Positions 17,620 to 28,188 of a stretch of DNA of 64,000 nucleotides are shown here, piece by piece (within the stretch, counting starts at the first letter, position 1; the number at the start of each line of letters is the position of its first letter). The DNA lies in assembly GCF_009649845.1 (NCBI RefSeq), contig NZ_WJIE01000011.1:62001-126000 (forward strand), given 5' to 3'. Source of the DNA: Polyangium spumosum. Its GTDB lineage: Bacteria; Myxococcota_A; Polyangia; Polyangiales; Polyangiaceae. The notes beneath the pieces are model-generated. The model saw nothing but the letters and a program-made list of their open reading frames with translations, did no database searches and was not told the DNA's origin. A program made the position numbers and the translations under genes.

Positions 17620-18477
17620 ATGCAAACGCCTCCACGTCGAACGACCCCACCGCCGTCCCTCGTCGCGCCCGTCTCTGACCGCGCGGGGCCGAGTGATCGC
17701 GCGCCCGCAGGTCCGGCGTGGAGCGCCCTCAGGCCGAGCCGGCCGCCGCCCTCGTCGAGCGAAGGCGCGCCGCGCTCCTCGGAGACCTGGGCGCCGAGCT
17801 CGTCCGAGCGCCCGTCGCGCCCCTCGACGCGCCCGCCGACGGCGACGGGCGAGCGCTCCTGGTACCTGGATCTACCGTCTCCGCCGGGAGAGGGGACGTT
17901 CCGGATCAAGGGGATCGCGTATCGGGGCCTCGCCCACCTCGTGACGAGCCGCGTCGAGGGCGGGACGTCGGCGTTCGCCGCGGCATTGCCGACGCCAGCT
18001 TTGCAGGCCTTCTTCGGTCAGCCGTTCCTCGCGAGCAGCTTCTACGACGTGTATCCGCTCGTCGCGGGCAGCGGCGTCCTCGCCTCGCTCGCGCGCACGC
18101 CGATCGACACCTTCGCGCAGCAGCAGGGGCGCGCGCAGGCCGCGTACGACGTGGAGCACGCCTATCGGGCCTTGTTGCAGGGCAAATCGAGCGACGACAT
18201 GCATTCGCGTCTGCGCCCGCTCGCCGGCCGCTATTACGATTTTGGTGAATGGGACGTCGAGCGGCAGGGCCCGGGCCGGATCCGCATCGTCGAGCGGAAC
18301 CTGCCCGTCTGGATCATGCCGTGGTTCGTCCCGATGCAGCTCGGGTATTTCTCCGGCCTCATGGCCGCGATGGGCAAGCCGGGCTCCACCGTGACGATGC
18401 AATCGTTCCGCCGCGAGGGCCTCGCGGGCGTGATGCCGCTCGTCGTCCTGGAGCTCGAGGTCTTATTGCGCGACTGA
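17620..18477 (+). CDS. DUF2378 (TIGR02265)-like myxobacterial protein
   Basis: A 285-residue protein. The first 90 residues are Pro/Ser-rich and disordered. From about residue 95 there is a compact domain with FRIKGIAYRGLAHLV, FFGQPFLASSFYDVYPL and ARTPIDTFAQQQGRAQ, and a C-terminal beta-rich stretch ending VLELEVLLRD. The order and spacing resemble DUF2378, a roughly 200-residue family described almost only from myxobacteria; its function is unknown. The resemblance is judged by eye. No signal peptide or membrane helix is seen. An ATG at 17620 is the only start that avoids long low-complexity extension. Confidence 0.5.
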   Translation: MQTPPRRTTPPPSLVAPVSDRAGPSDRAPAGPAWSALRPSRPPPSSSEGAPRSSETWAPSSSERPSRPSTRPPTATGERSWYLDLPSPPGEGTFRIKGIAYRGLAHLVTSRVEGGTSAFAAALPTPALQAFFGQPFLASSFYDVYPLVAGSGVLASLARTPIDTFAQQQGRAQAAYDVEHAYRALLQGKSSDDMHSRLRPLAGRYYDFGEWDVERQGPGRIRIVERNLPVWIMPWFVPMQLGYFSGLMAAMGKPGSTVTMQSFRREGLAGVMPLVVLELEVLLRD

Positions 18478-18538
18478 TCGGGCATTCGAGCGTACAAACG
18501 GGTCTTCTCGCGCGGGCCTCTCCGTGGTAGGCCGGGGC

Positions 18539-19993
18539 ATGCGGTTCTTCCTCGGTGCCTCCTCTTTATGCCTCCTCGGGGCGCTCGGCTGCGGCGGCGG
18601 CGAGACCCCGGCCCCGCCTTTCTTCGACGTCACGGGCAAGATCGTCGATGTCCACCTGACCGACGGCGGAGAGGTGACGAATGTCCGTGACCCCGGACAA
18701 TTCGAGATTGCCGCGGTCGTCCTCGACGCGGACGGCGCCGAGCAGGAGTTTCTGGCCGAGGTCGCGGAGGACGGCTCCTTCGTCATTCGAGACGTGCCGG
18801 AGGGGCCCTACGATCTCCGATTCATCGAGCTCTTCGGCACGGGGACGCGGCCGCCGCGGTTCGTCATGAACGCGCCGCGCACGGTGGACCTCGGCCGCGT
18901 CTTCGTGGGCCGCCCCGACGCCGATCCGATCACGCTCGACGCCACCGAGCTCGAGGTCACGTTCGACGGATTGAGCCCGTGGGGGGAAGGTTCGAGCCTC
19001 GAAATCTTCTCGCTCGGCGCGGGCACGATGGGCACGCTCGAGCCGGCGACCATGCTCCCTGCCATGGACACCACGGAGCTCACGAATCACCGCTTCCTCA
19101 CGTCCGGGCTCACCGTGCCGAACATCATCGCGGGGGGCGCCGGGGATCAGGCCTATTTCACGCAGATGGTCGGGACGACCGGCCTGAGCACGCCTTATCG
19201 AGCGGTGCGCAAGGGGCTGGGCCCCACCTCGTTCACGCTCGCGGAGGGCGCGACCACGCCCGTCCAGGGCTCGTTCGTGGATGCGCCCACGAAGAAGCTC
19301 GCCGTTTCGTTCGACGACGCCGCGTTCGGGGCCCTCGCCGAGAGCGTCCATCCCGAGGCGACGATCGCGGGTAAGGACGTTCGAATCGGCGTGGAGCCGG
19401 GCGGCCTCGAAAAGACGTCCGTGTCGCCCACGCCCGATCTGCTCCTGTTCTCCGGCCTCCCGAACGCGCAGCCTCCCGCCGAGCTCGTGTATGGCAATCC
19501 ATTCCCCGCGGAATGGGCGGAGGTCGCCGCCGTGCAGGTCTCGTATGCCGTGACGCACGTCGCGCCCACGGGGGTCCCGAAGACCACCGCCGTGGCCGTG
19601 GGCCGCACCGGCCCCGCCTCCTCGTTCTCCGGCGCGATCGCGCCGACGCTCGGCCCTCCGCTCGACGTCCGGGTGAATGGCGAGCCCGCGTATGCAGAGC
19701 GCCTCGGCATCGGAAAGACGCCCACGGTGACGTGGAGCGCGCCCTCGCTCGGCAAAGCGGCGGCGTACGTCATCACGCTCCGGCGCCTCGATCCCGGAGG
19801 GGCGCTCACGCGGACCATGGCCTCGTTCTCGACGCGGGACACCACGTTCCGGATCCCGGACGGCCTGCTCGACGTGGGGTATTATTATTATCTCCGCATT
19901 GGCGTACGGGAGGAGTTCGACAGCGCGGCGCCGCTCAAGGTCCAGGCGAAGCGCGTGTACGCCGAGGCGATCACCGGCGTCCTCTCGCCCTGA
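18539..19993 (+). CDS. Large hypothetical lipoprotein
   Basis: A 484-residue predicted lipoprotein (signal ending GALGCGGG). The mature part is all-beta: it opens with a carboxypeptidase-regulatory-like segment (FDVTGKIVDVHL...FVIRDVPEGPYDLRF) and continues with strands lacking enzymatic motifs, ending with a fibronectin-like segment rich in tyrosine (VGYYYYLRIGV). It is probably displayed on the outer membrane; no function is recognised. The ATG at 18539 was chosen over one 15 bases upstream because it starts at the basic n-region. GltS follows after 15 bp on the same strand. Confidence 0.6.
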   Translation: MRFFLGASSLCLLGALGCGGGETPAPPFFDVTGKIVDVHLTDGGEVTNVRDPGQFEIAAVVLDADGAEQEFLAEVAEDGSFVIRDVPEGPYDLRFIELFGTGTRPPRFVMNAPRTVDLGRVFVGRPDADPITLDATELEVTFDGLSPWGEGSSLEIFSLGAGTMGTLEPATMLPAMDTTELTNHRFLTSGLTVPNIIAGGAGDQAYFTQMVGTTGLSTPYRAVRKGLGPTSFTLAEGATTPVQGSFVDAPTKKLAVSFDDAAFGALAESVHPEATIAGKDVRIGVEPGGLEKTSVSPTPDLLLFSGLPNAQPPAELVYGNPFPAEWAEVAAVQVSYAVTHVAPTGVPKTTAVAVGRTGPASSFSGAIAPTLGPPLDVRVNGEPAYAERLGIGKTPTVTWSAPSLGKAAAYVITLRRLDPGGALTRTMASFSTRDTTFRIPDGLLDVGYYYYLRIGVREEFDSAAPLKVQAKRVYAEAITGVLSP

Positions 19994-20008
19994 GGCGCGC
20001 TCCTTTTC

Positions 20009-21205
20009 ATGGACGTTCCTACCTACTCGATTTCCTCGATTCAGGTCCTCGGCCTCGCCTGCTTCGGCCTCGTCCTCGGCCGGGGGATCCGGCGCCTCGC
20101 GCCCGTCTTCGAGCGGCTCAGCATCCCCGCGTCCATCCTCGGCGGCCTCGTGTACGCGATCGTCGGCCTCGCCTTGCGGGATCGCGTCTGCAATTTCAAG
20201 TTCGACCTCGCCCTGCGCGACATCCTCATGATCGCGTTCTTCACGACCGTGGGGATGACGGCGAGCCTGAGGCTGCTCGCGCTCGGCGGCAGGCGCGTGG
20301 CCATTTTCCTCGGCGCTGCGGTCCTCGGCCTGCTCGCGCAGATGGGCTGGGGCGCAGGGGCGGCGAAGGTGATGGGTTTGCCCCCGCTGCTCGGCGTCAT
20401 TCCGGGCGCCGTGTCGCTCACGGGCGGGCCGGCCACCGCGCTCGCGTTTGGCCCGGTCTTCGAGGAGGCCGGCGTCCCGGGCGCGACCGCGATTGGCCTC
20501 GCGTCGGCCGTCTTCGGGATCACCGTGAGTGGTCTGCTCGGCGGCTTCGTCGGCAGCTTCTTGATTCGCCGCCACGCCTTGCGTCCGGGCGCGAGCGACG
20601 CGATGCCCGCGCCCGCGATCGACATCGACGCGGGGCCCTCCGAGAGGCACGGCGATTACCTCTCGCACATCATCGCGCTCGGCGTGGCGATGGCGCTCGG
20701 CTCGCTGCTCTCGGCGCAGTTTTCCGCCTGGAAGCTCACGCTCCCCGCGTACATCGGGGCGATGATCGTGGCCGGCGTGATGCGCAACCTCGACGATCGC
20801 CTGCAGTTCGCCGGTATCGATCAGGACAAGATGGAGGCGATCGGCGGCATCGCGCTCGAGCTCTTCATCGTGATGGCGCTCCTCACGCTGGAGCTCTGGC
20901 AGCTCCAGACGCTCGCGCTGCCCGTGCTCTTGATCCTGATCGGCCAGGTGGTGCTCACGATCGGGCTCTGCTGGACGGCGATTTACTGGATGATGGGCCG
21001 GAGCTACACCTCGGCGGTCATGGCGGGCGGGTATTGCGGGTTCATGCTGGGCACGACGGCGAACTCGCTCGCCTGCATGAACGAGATCGTGCGGAAATCG
21101 GGCCCGGCGCCGCAGGCGTTTTTCGCGGTGAGCATCGTGGGCGCCTTCCTCATCGATTTCATCAATGCGCTGCTCGTCACGCAGGCCCTGAACGTGCTGC
21201 GCTGA
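20009..21205 (+). CDS. gltS: Sodium/glutamate symporter GltS
   Basis: A 398-residue inner-membrane carrier with about ten hydrophobic segments. Family hallmarks are ERLSIPASILGGLVYAI near the N-terminus and the re-entrant loops PGAVSLTGGPATALAFGP and YCGFMLGTTANSLACMNEIV, each with the small-residue signature of GltS. It imports glutamate with sodium. Length is as usual for the family (about 400). It starts 15 bp after the lipoprotein and precedes galE by 62 bp; no functional link to either is obvious. Confidence 0.93.
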   Translation: MDVPTYSISSIQVLGLACFGLVLGRGIRRLAPVFERLSIPASILGGLVYAIVGLALRDRVCNFKFDLALRDILMIAFFTTVGMTASLRLLALGGRRVAIFLGAAVLGLLAQMGWGAGAAKVMGLPPLLGVIPGAVSLTGGPATALAFGPVFEEAGVPGATAIGLASAVFGITVSGLLGGFVGSFLIRRHALRPGASDAMPAPAIDIDAGPSERHGDYLSHIIALGVAMALGSLLSAQFSAWKLTLPAYIGAMIVAGVMRNLDDRLQFAGIDQDKMEAIGGIALELFIVMALLTLELWQLQTLALPVLLILIGQVVLTIGLCWTAIYWMMGRSYTSAVMAGGYCGFMLGTTANSLACMNEIVRKSGPAPQAFFAVSIVGAFLIDFINALLVTQALNVLR

Positions 21206-21267
21206 GCGCGATCGCTTGTCGGGCCGGCAGCCTTCGGGTACGCTTCGCCGGCTCGTCCCGGAGGCCC

Positions 21268-22266
21268 ATGACCACCGTTCGCAGGACCGTCCTCGTCACC
21301 GGCGGCGCCGGGTACATCGGCTCGCACGCGGCCCTCGCCCTCGCGGAGCGCGGCTACCGGCCGCTCGTGCTCGACAATTTGAGCAAAGGCCACCACGAGC
21401 CGATCGAGCAGGCCCTCGGCGCGCCCGTGATCCAGGCCGATACCCGTGACCGAGCCGCCCTCGACGCGATCTTCGCGCGCGAGCGGATCGACGCCGTGAT
21501 GCATTTCGCCGCGTTCATCGAGGTCGGCGAGTCCGTCGCCGATCCGCTCAGGTATTACGAGAACAACGTCTCCGGCACGGTCACGTTGCTCCAGGCGATG
21601 CAGGCGGCCGGCGTCGGGACGTTCGTGTTCAGCTCGACCTGCGCGACCTACGGCGTGCCAGAGGTCATCCCGATCCCGGAGGATCACCCGCAGAATCCGC
21701 TGAACCCGTATGGCCGGTCGAAGCTCGTGGTGGAGGCGATCCTCTCCGAGTGCGAGACCGCCTGGGGCCTCAGGTCCGTGAGCTTTCGATATTTCAATGC
21801 GGCCGGCGCGCACCCGAGCGGCTTGCTCGGCGAGGATCACGACCCCGAGACGCACCTGATCCCGCTCGTCCTCCACGCCGCCCTCGGCAAACGTCCGTCG
21901 ATCCGGATCTTCGGCGAGGATTACGATACGCCGGACGGGACGTGCATCCGTGATTACGTCCACGTCTCGGACCTGGCGGACGCGCACGTCCTCGGGCTCG
22001 AGTATCTGCTCGGCGGCGGGGCGAGTATGGCGGTGAACCTGGGCAATGGTCGGGGTTTTTCGGTCCGGGAGGTGATCGCGGCGGCAGAGCGGGTCACGGG
22101 ACGCACGATCGTCGTGGAGAAGGCCGCGCGCAGGGCCGGGGATTCACCGGCGCTCGTGGGGTCGAGCGAGCGCGCGCGCACGCGGCTCGGCTGGTCGCCG
22201 CGGTATCCCGAGCTCGAGACGATCATCGCCCACGCGTGGGCGTGGCATCAGAAGAAACACGGCTGA
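21268..22266 (+). CDS. galE: UDP-glucose 4-epimerase GalE
   Basis: A 332-residue extended SDR enzyme interconverting UDP-galactose and UDP-glucose. The NAD motif VTGGAGYIGSH, the catalytic SSTCATYG (Ser/Thr) and YGRSK (Tyr/Lys) motifs, NPYG and RYFNAAGAHP are complete. The ATG at 21268 gives the exact SDR N-terminus and has GGAGG just upstream. Its 3' end overlaps that of the alpha-galactosidase gene on the other strand by 44 bp. It would supply the epimerase step for the galactose released by the facing glycosidase operon. Confidence 0.95.
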   Translation: MTTVRRTVLVTGGAGYIGSHAALALAERGYRPLVLDNLSKGHHEPIEQALGAPVIQADTRDRAALDAIFARERIDAVMHFAAFIEVGESVADPLRYYENNVSGTVTLLQAMQAAGVGTFVFSSTCATYGVPEVIPIPEDHPQNPLNPYGRSKLVVEAILSECETAWGLRSVSFRYFNAAGAHPSGLLGEDHDPETHLIPLVLHAALGKRPSIRIFGEDYDTPDGTCIRDYVHVSDLADAHVLGLEYLLGGGASMAVNLGNGRGFSVREVIAAAERVTGRTIVVEKAARRAGDSPALVGSSERARTRLGWSPRYPELETIIAHAWAWHQKKHG

Positions 22267-24433
22267 CGGCCTCGGCGGGCGCCTCGGGGAGGGACGCGGC
22301 CGGGATGGCGACGAGGCTCCCGCGGCGACCGTGAGGTTTGGCGGAAATGAACACACCGTTCACCCGGGCGCCGGGCTCGCCCGCGTGGGGGCGCAGGAAG
22401 ACGAGGCCGCGGCCGCGGGCGCGCGGTGCGCGCAGGGCGCGGAGGCCGCCCTCGCCGTCCGGCGCGAGGGAATGGATGTCCGAGCCGGGAAAGAGGCTCG
22501 ACGTGGAGCCGACGAGGCGGGCCTCGGCTCCGCCGTCCTCGAGCAGGCAGATCGACGCGTGGGGCGGGAGGGAGACGACCTCGCCCGCGGAATGAAAACA
22601 CGCCTCGCCGCGGATGCCGCGCGAGAATGCGTCCTTTTCGAGGGCGCGGCGCGCGGGCGCGTCCGAGAGGTTCGCGAGGACCGTGTACCGGAGCTCGCCG
22701 ATGCGAAAATGGACCTCGTAGAACCCGCCGACCTCCCCGAAGGCAGGCGGGGCGCCGGCGAGCGAGGCCCGCACGTCCTCTTTTTCACGGAGCGGGAAGG
22801 AGGAGAGATAGAGGTCCATCACCTCGTCGTCGTATTCGTCGATGTCGTCGGAGGTGAACACGAGCCGGCCGAAGAGGTTGTTCAGGAGAAACAGAGTGTA
22901 TTTCTCGTCGCGCGAGAGGGGCTGCTTCTTTCCCCAGCGGGCCTGCTGGAGGGCCAAAAAAGGGTCGAATCGCTCGTGCCCGAAGGAAAGGTCGCGGAGG
23001 AAAAACACGTCGGGGTCGTTCAGGAAGGCTCGCCCCGAGAGGTGATGACGGCCGACGGCGTTCTCGAGGGCCGTCACGGTGGAGATGGTCTCGCGGATGC
23101 CGAGGCCACGCGTGAGGGTATTCTTCCATTCATGGCCCACGTCGGGGCCGATACGGCAATACTCGACGCGGCCGAAGGCAGGCCCGAGCGGGACGCCGCA
23201 GCCGAGGATCATCTTGTCGCCCACGAGCTCACGCGCGAGCTCCATCGCGCAGGTCATCATCTCGCCCCGGGTCTTGCCGTGGCGGGGGACGAGGCAGGCG
23301 CCGTAGAGAAAATCGAGCTTCACGAGGTCCATGGCCCAGGCGCCGAGGATCGTGTCGAAGACCCGCGCGAGGTGATCACGGAGGCCCGGATGAAAGGGGT
23401 CGAGGCCGTAGAAATCGCCGCTCCAGAGCGCCGAGTTTCCCGCGGGGACGGGCTCGCCGCGCTCGTCGCGGAGCAGCCACGCGGGGTGATCGGCGACGAG
23501 GCGCGACGATTTCTCCGCGACGAACGGCGCGAGCCAGAGGCCGGCGCGATACCCCGCCTCGTGAATACGCTCCGCGAGGAACGCGAGGCCCCGCGGGAAC
23601 TTCGTGTTCACGTCGAGCCAATCACCGACGGCGCCTTGCCAGCCGTCGTCGAGCTGGAAGACGTCGATCGGGATCCTGCGCCGCGAGAACGCGTCGAGGT
23701 TCTTCAGGGCGATCGACTCGTTGATGTTCGTGTAATGGTAATACCAGCTCGTCCAGCCGGTCCCGGGCGCGGCGGGGCGAGGCACGACGCCGCTCGTGGC
23801 GTGGAAGCGGCGGAGATACGTATCGAAGACCTGGTGTTCGTCGCCGACGCCCCGGTGGAGCCGAAGGGCCTTCCACGTCGACCCGGCGCGGAGGTTCAGC
23901 CCCTCGCAATCCTTCTGGACGACGAGCCGTCCTTCCTCCGGCAGGACGCGGAAGACGGTGAACCCCTCGCGCTCGGAGAGCGAGCCGAGGAGCTCGATCG
24001 CCGAGCCCTCCGCCTCGCGGAGGTAGAAATAGGTGAAGCCGTGCAGGCTCCGTCCCGAGGGCGGGACGATATCGTAGTCGCCGTAATGGTTCGTCCGAAA
24101 GAACCGTTCGAGCGCGGGTCGGGCGAGGGGCGGGAAGGGGTGGATACGTTCGTCCGGGGAGAACTCGCGCGTGTCGGTCCAGGACTGGTAACCATTCAGG
24201 AAAAACCGATCGCCCTCGCGAACGGGGAACTCGTAACGCAGGGTGAGCGCCTCGACCGCGAGGTCCACATCGGCGTGGAGCGTGACGGAGAGGCCATCGC
24301 CCGCGTCCTCGGCGATGGCGAGGCGGACCTTCCCGTCCTCGACGAGGCCCGGCCGTGAAGCGTCGAAATGCAGAAAAAACGTGCCGCGGCGCGTGCGGTA
24401 CCGGAGCTCGCCGCGGGGGCGCGAGAGTCGCAT
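22223..24433 (-). CDS. Alpha-galactosidase, GH36 type
   Basis: A 736-residue glycoside hydrolase. An N-terminal beta-sandwich (to about residue 240) precedes the barrel. The barrel carries PIDVFQLDDGWQ, LWLAPFVAE, the nucleophile motif DLVKLDFLYG and the acid/base region YCRIGPDVGHEW, all typical of clan GH-D alpha-galactosidases. No signal peptide is seen, so the enzyme is probably cytoplasmic and acts on imported oligosaccharides such as melibiose or raffinose. It is last in the galactoside operon, 8 bp after the GH1 gene, and overlaps galE tail to tail by 44 bp. The exact substrate is unproven. Confidence 0.88.
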   Translation of the reverse strand: MRLSRPRGELRYRTRRGTFFLHFDASRPGLVEDGKVRLAIAEDAGDGLSVTLHADVDLAVEALTLRYEFPVREGDRFFLNGYQSWTDTREFSPDERIHPFPPLARPALERFFRTNHYGDYDIVPPSGRSLHGFTYFYLREAEGSAIELLGSLSEREGFTVFRVLPEEGRLVVQKDCEGLNLRAGSTWKALRLHRGVGDEHQVFDTYLRRFHATSGVVPRPAAPGTGWTSWYYHYTNINESIALKNLDAFSRRRIPIDVFQLDDGWQGAVGDWLDVNTKFPRGLAFLAERIHEAGYRAGLWLAPFVAEKSSRLVADHPAWLLRDERGEPVPAGNSALWSGDFYGLDPFHPGLRDHLARVFDTILGAWAMDLVKLDFLYGACLVPRHGKTRGEMMTCAMELARELVGDKMILGCGVPLGPAFGRVEYCRIGPDVGHEWKNTLTRGLGIRETISTVTALENAVGRHHLSGRAFLNDPDVFFLRDLSFGHERFDPFLALQQARWGKKQPLSRDEKYTLFLLNNLFGRLVFTSDDIDEYDDEVMDLYLSSFPLREKEDVRASLAGAPPAFGEVGGFYEVHFRIGELRYTVLANLSDAPARRALEKDAFSRGIRGEACFHSAGEVVSLPPHASICLLEDGGAEARLVGSTSSLFPGSDIHSLAPDGEGGLRALRAPRARGRGLVFLRPHAGEPGARVNGVFISAKPHGRRGSLVAIPAASLPEAPAEAVSRVSSDATPTRGR

Positions 24434-24441
24434 GTCGGGCC

Positions 24442-25860
24442 CTAGCCCGCTTCGGGCTCGAGCCCGAGCCCGCGCGCGATCTCCTGGAAGGTCTCGACGG
24501 CGGGCGTGGGCGAGCGCCGTTTGTCGGGGCTGTCGAAGTCGACGCGGAAGAGGCCGAAGCGAGGCTCGTAGCCCTCGGCCCATTCGAAGTTGTCGAGGAG
24601 AGACCAGTGGAAATAACCACGCACGTCGACGCCCTCGCGAGCGGCGCGCACGAGCGCCTCGAAGTGGGAGCGCAAGAAGGAGGGGCGGACGTCGCCGCTC
24701 TTGTCGGGGATGCCGTTCTCCGTGACGTACACCGGCAGGCCGAGCGCGCCATAACGCTTGAGGACCTGGTAGAGGCCCTCCGGGTAGATCTCCCAGCCGA
24801 GGTCGTTGACGGGCCGATCGGCGGGCACGAACTGTTTCGACAAGGCAGGATCGCGGAGGTCGGCCTTCACGTGGTCGCGCGTGTAGTAATTGATGCCCAT
24901 GTAATCGAACGAGCCGAGGAGGCCGGGGACGGCCTCGTCGACCTCGACGACGCCGGGGATCGCGAGCTCGATGCGGCCCGTGAAGGGCGCGGACGCGACG
25001 GCCTCGTTGAAGAAGCGGTCGGTGAGACCGGCGACGAGCCGGTCGAGCGGGGAGCGCGTCGCTGGCTGGAAAATGCGGACGTGGTGCGCAATGCCGATAC
25101 GCGTGGCCCGCCCATCGCCGTCCGCGTCCGTGGTGTCCACCTCGCGGATCGCCTCGGTCATGCGCGCGTGAGCCTTCAGCATGCGGGCCATCACGTGCGC
25201 GGCGATTCGAGGATCCTCGAGCCCGGGCGGGAAGATCCCCTTCACGTACGAGAGCGCCGCGACCACGCTCGGCTCGTTGATCGTGCACCAGAGATCGACG
25301 GCCGATCCGAGCTTCTTCGCGACCCTGCGCGCGAAGGCCGCGAGGAGCTCGATCGTCCGATCGTTCATCCATCCGCCCTGCGTCGCGACCCAGCGGGGCA
25401 ACGTGAAATGGTGGATCGTGACCATGGGCTCGATCCCGGCGGCGCGCAGGGCGTTCGCCCAGGCGAGGTATCGATCCGCGGCGTCCTCGTTCCAGGCGCC
25501 CTCCGTGGGCTCGAGGCGGCTCCACTCGACGCTGAATCGATATGCGTTCGCGCCGAGGCGGCGCATGAGCCCGATGTCCTCGTCGATGCGGCTCCACGAA
25601 TCACACGCGGCGCCCGAGACCGCGCGATCCTTGATGTGCGGCTCGCCGCCCGGGTGGGCGCCGCGCTCCCAGTCGGTCCAGTCGTTATCGAGCCCGCCCT
25701 CGATCTGGTGCGAGGCCGTGGCGGTGCCGAGCAAAAAACCCGCCGGCAGGGCCGAGCGTAACGAGGAGAGCGCGTCCTCGGCGCCGAGCACGCACGGCGG
25801 CGGGTGTGGATCCCTGGTGAGCGCGGCGTAACCGAGGCGGGCGAGGCGGGCGATGTTCAT
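24442..25860 (-). CDS. Family GH1 beta-glycosidase
   Basis: A 472-residue (beta/alpha)8 enzyme. GFLLGTATASHQIEGG, the acid/base motif WCTINEPSV, YMGINYYTRDHVKAD and the nucleophile motif VYVTENGIPD are all present, followed by GYFHWSLLDNFEWAEGY and RFGLFRVDFDS. It hydrolyses beta-glucosides and/or beta-galactosides; given its position between galK and an alpha-galactosidase, beta-galactosidase activity is likely but inferred. The first 37 residues before the barrel are extra, and a later in-frame start is possible. It is 54 bp after galK and 8 bp before the GH36 gene. Confidence 0.92.
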   Translation of the reverse strand: MNIARLARLGYAALTRDPHPPPCVLGAEDALSSLRSALPAGFLLGTATASHQIEGGLDNDWTDWERGAHPGGEPHIKDRAVSGAACDSWSRIDEDIGLMRRLGANAYRFSVEWSRLEPTEGAWNEDAADRYLAWANALRAAGIEPMVTIHHFTLPRWVATQGGWMNDRTIELLAAFARRVAKKLGSAVDLWCTINEPSVVAALSYVKGIFPPGLEDPRIAAHVMARMLKAHARMTEAIREVDTTDADGDGRATRIGIAHHVRIFQPATRSPLDRLVAGLTDRFFNEAVASAPFTGRIELAIPGVVEVDEAVPGLLGSFDYMGINYYTRDHVKADLRDPALSKQFVPADRPVNDLGWEIYPEGLYQVLKRYGALGLPVYVTENGIPDKSGDVRPSFLRSHFEALVRAAREGVDVRGYFHWSLLDNFEWAEGYEPRFGLFRVDFDSPDKRRSPTPAVETFQEIARGLGLEPEAG

Positions 25861-25914
25861 GATGCAGGCAGCTTTATAGGCCGGCCGCGCGCGGGCGAAA
25901 AGAGGTTTTGCGGC

Positions 25915-27080
<1,166 letters not shown>

Positions 27081-27084
<4 letters not shown>

Positions 27085-28163
27085 GGATGGCTCGTGCGCC
27101 GATCCTGGGCTCGGGTCTTCGATTTGTACAGGTTGAAATCAGCGCCGACGACGAGGATCCAGGAGAACGCGTATTGCCACATCGGGTCGATGAGGTTCGT
27201 GCCGAGCTGCGCGATGGCGAAGGGCGAGATGCGGTCCTGCGAGAACTTCTTCGGCAGCCGGAAGAAGGCGACCGCATTGAGCGAGAGCTGCTCGAGGCCC
27301 GTGCCGAGGACGCGTTGATACCGGCCGCTCAGGCCGAGCAGGAGCTCGCCCGGCCGAGGGACGGGGGCCGAATAGGCCACGAGGAGCTCGTGCGCGTGGC
27401 TGAAGTCCCGGATCTTGCGCAGCGTGAAGGTGAACGTATCGTGATAAACGTCGTCGGCGCCGGCGCCGGGCGCGCTGTAGAAATTCCAGTCGCCGGTGAG
27501 GTTGTATTGAAAGGCGATGGGGCCGACCTTGCCCTGGAGGGTGGGCAGGACCCGGAGCCGGAGACCGCCCTGGTTGATGGGGGCGAGGAAGTTGTCGCGG
27601 TTATCCATTCCATTGCCGTCCTCCTGGTTCACCCAGTCGACGGACGACGTGTCCCCTCGCCGGATCTGGCGGGAGGCGACGCGCTGGCGGCCGAGCGGGG
27701 TCATGACGCGGAGCCCACCATTGAACGGTTCGCGAATGAAGTAATCGTAGGCGCCCTGGACCTGGAGGCGGAAGAAGGCGATCGGCGTGATGTCGACGAA
27801 GGGCCCGAAGGTGTTGTTGACGAAGCCGTAGACGTCACGCACGCCGAAGGTGACGTTCGTCGAATCCCACAGGATCCCCTTCTTTTGCACGAGCGGGATC
27901 TTGTAGCCGAGCGTCGCGCCGAGGGCCGCGCGGGTGTAGTGCATTCCCCAGGGGAGCCAGAAGACGCCGAGGTCGAGCGAGCGCGGGCGGGGCTCGTCGG
28001 GCGGCGCGGGCGCCTCTCCTTGCTTCGCCGCGAGGGGTTTGTCCTTCGCGACGGTTTTGGTCGCGCCGCCCGCGGGGCGGCCCGCATCGGCGTCGTCCGC
28101 GCGGGCCGCGAAGGAGAGCGAGAGGAGGGTGAGCGCCGAGAGACCGCAGAGGAGGGTTCGCAT
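27081..28163 (-). CDS. Outer-membrane beta-barrel protein of the galactoside operon
   Basis: A 360-residue exported protein with a cleavable signal (MRTLLCGLSALTLLSLSFAARA). A Lys/Pro linker follows to about residue 60, and then alternating beta-strands rich in aromatic residues (GVFWLPWGMHYTRAALGATLG, FFRLQVQGAYDYFI, IAFQYNLTGDWNFY, LLLGLSGRYQRVLG) end in strands typical of an outer-membrane barrel. It is placed directly ahead of galK with a four-base overlap, so it may form the sugar uptake pore or report on it. No TonB box or plug is visible. The start was set at the ATG that gives the signal peptide. Confidence 0.65.
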
Positions 28164-28188
28164 GACGTGCGCCGCGCGGCCCGCGTGA

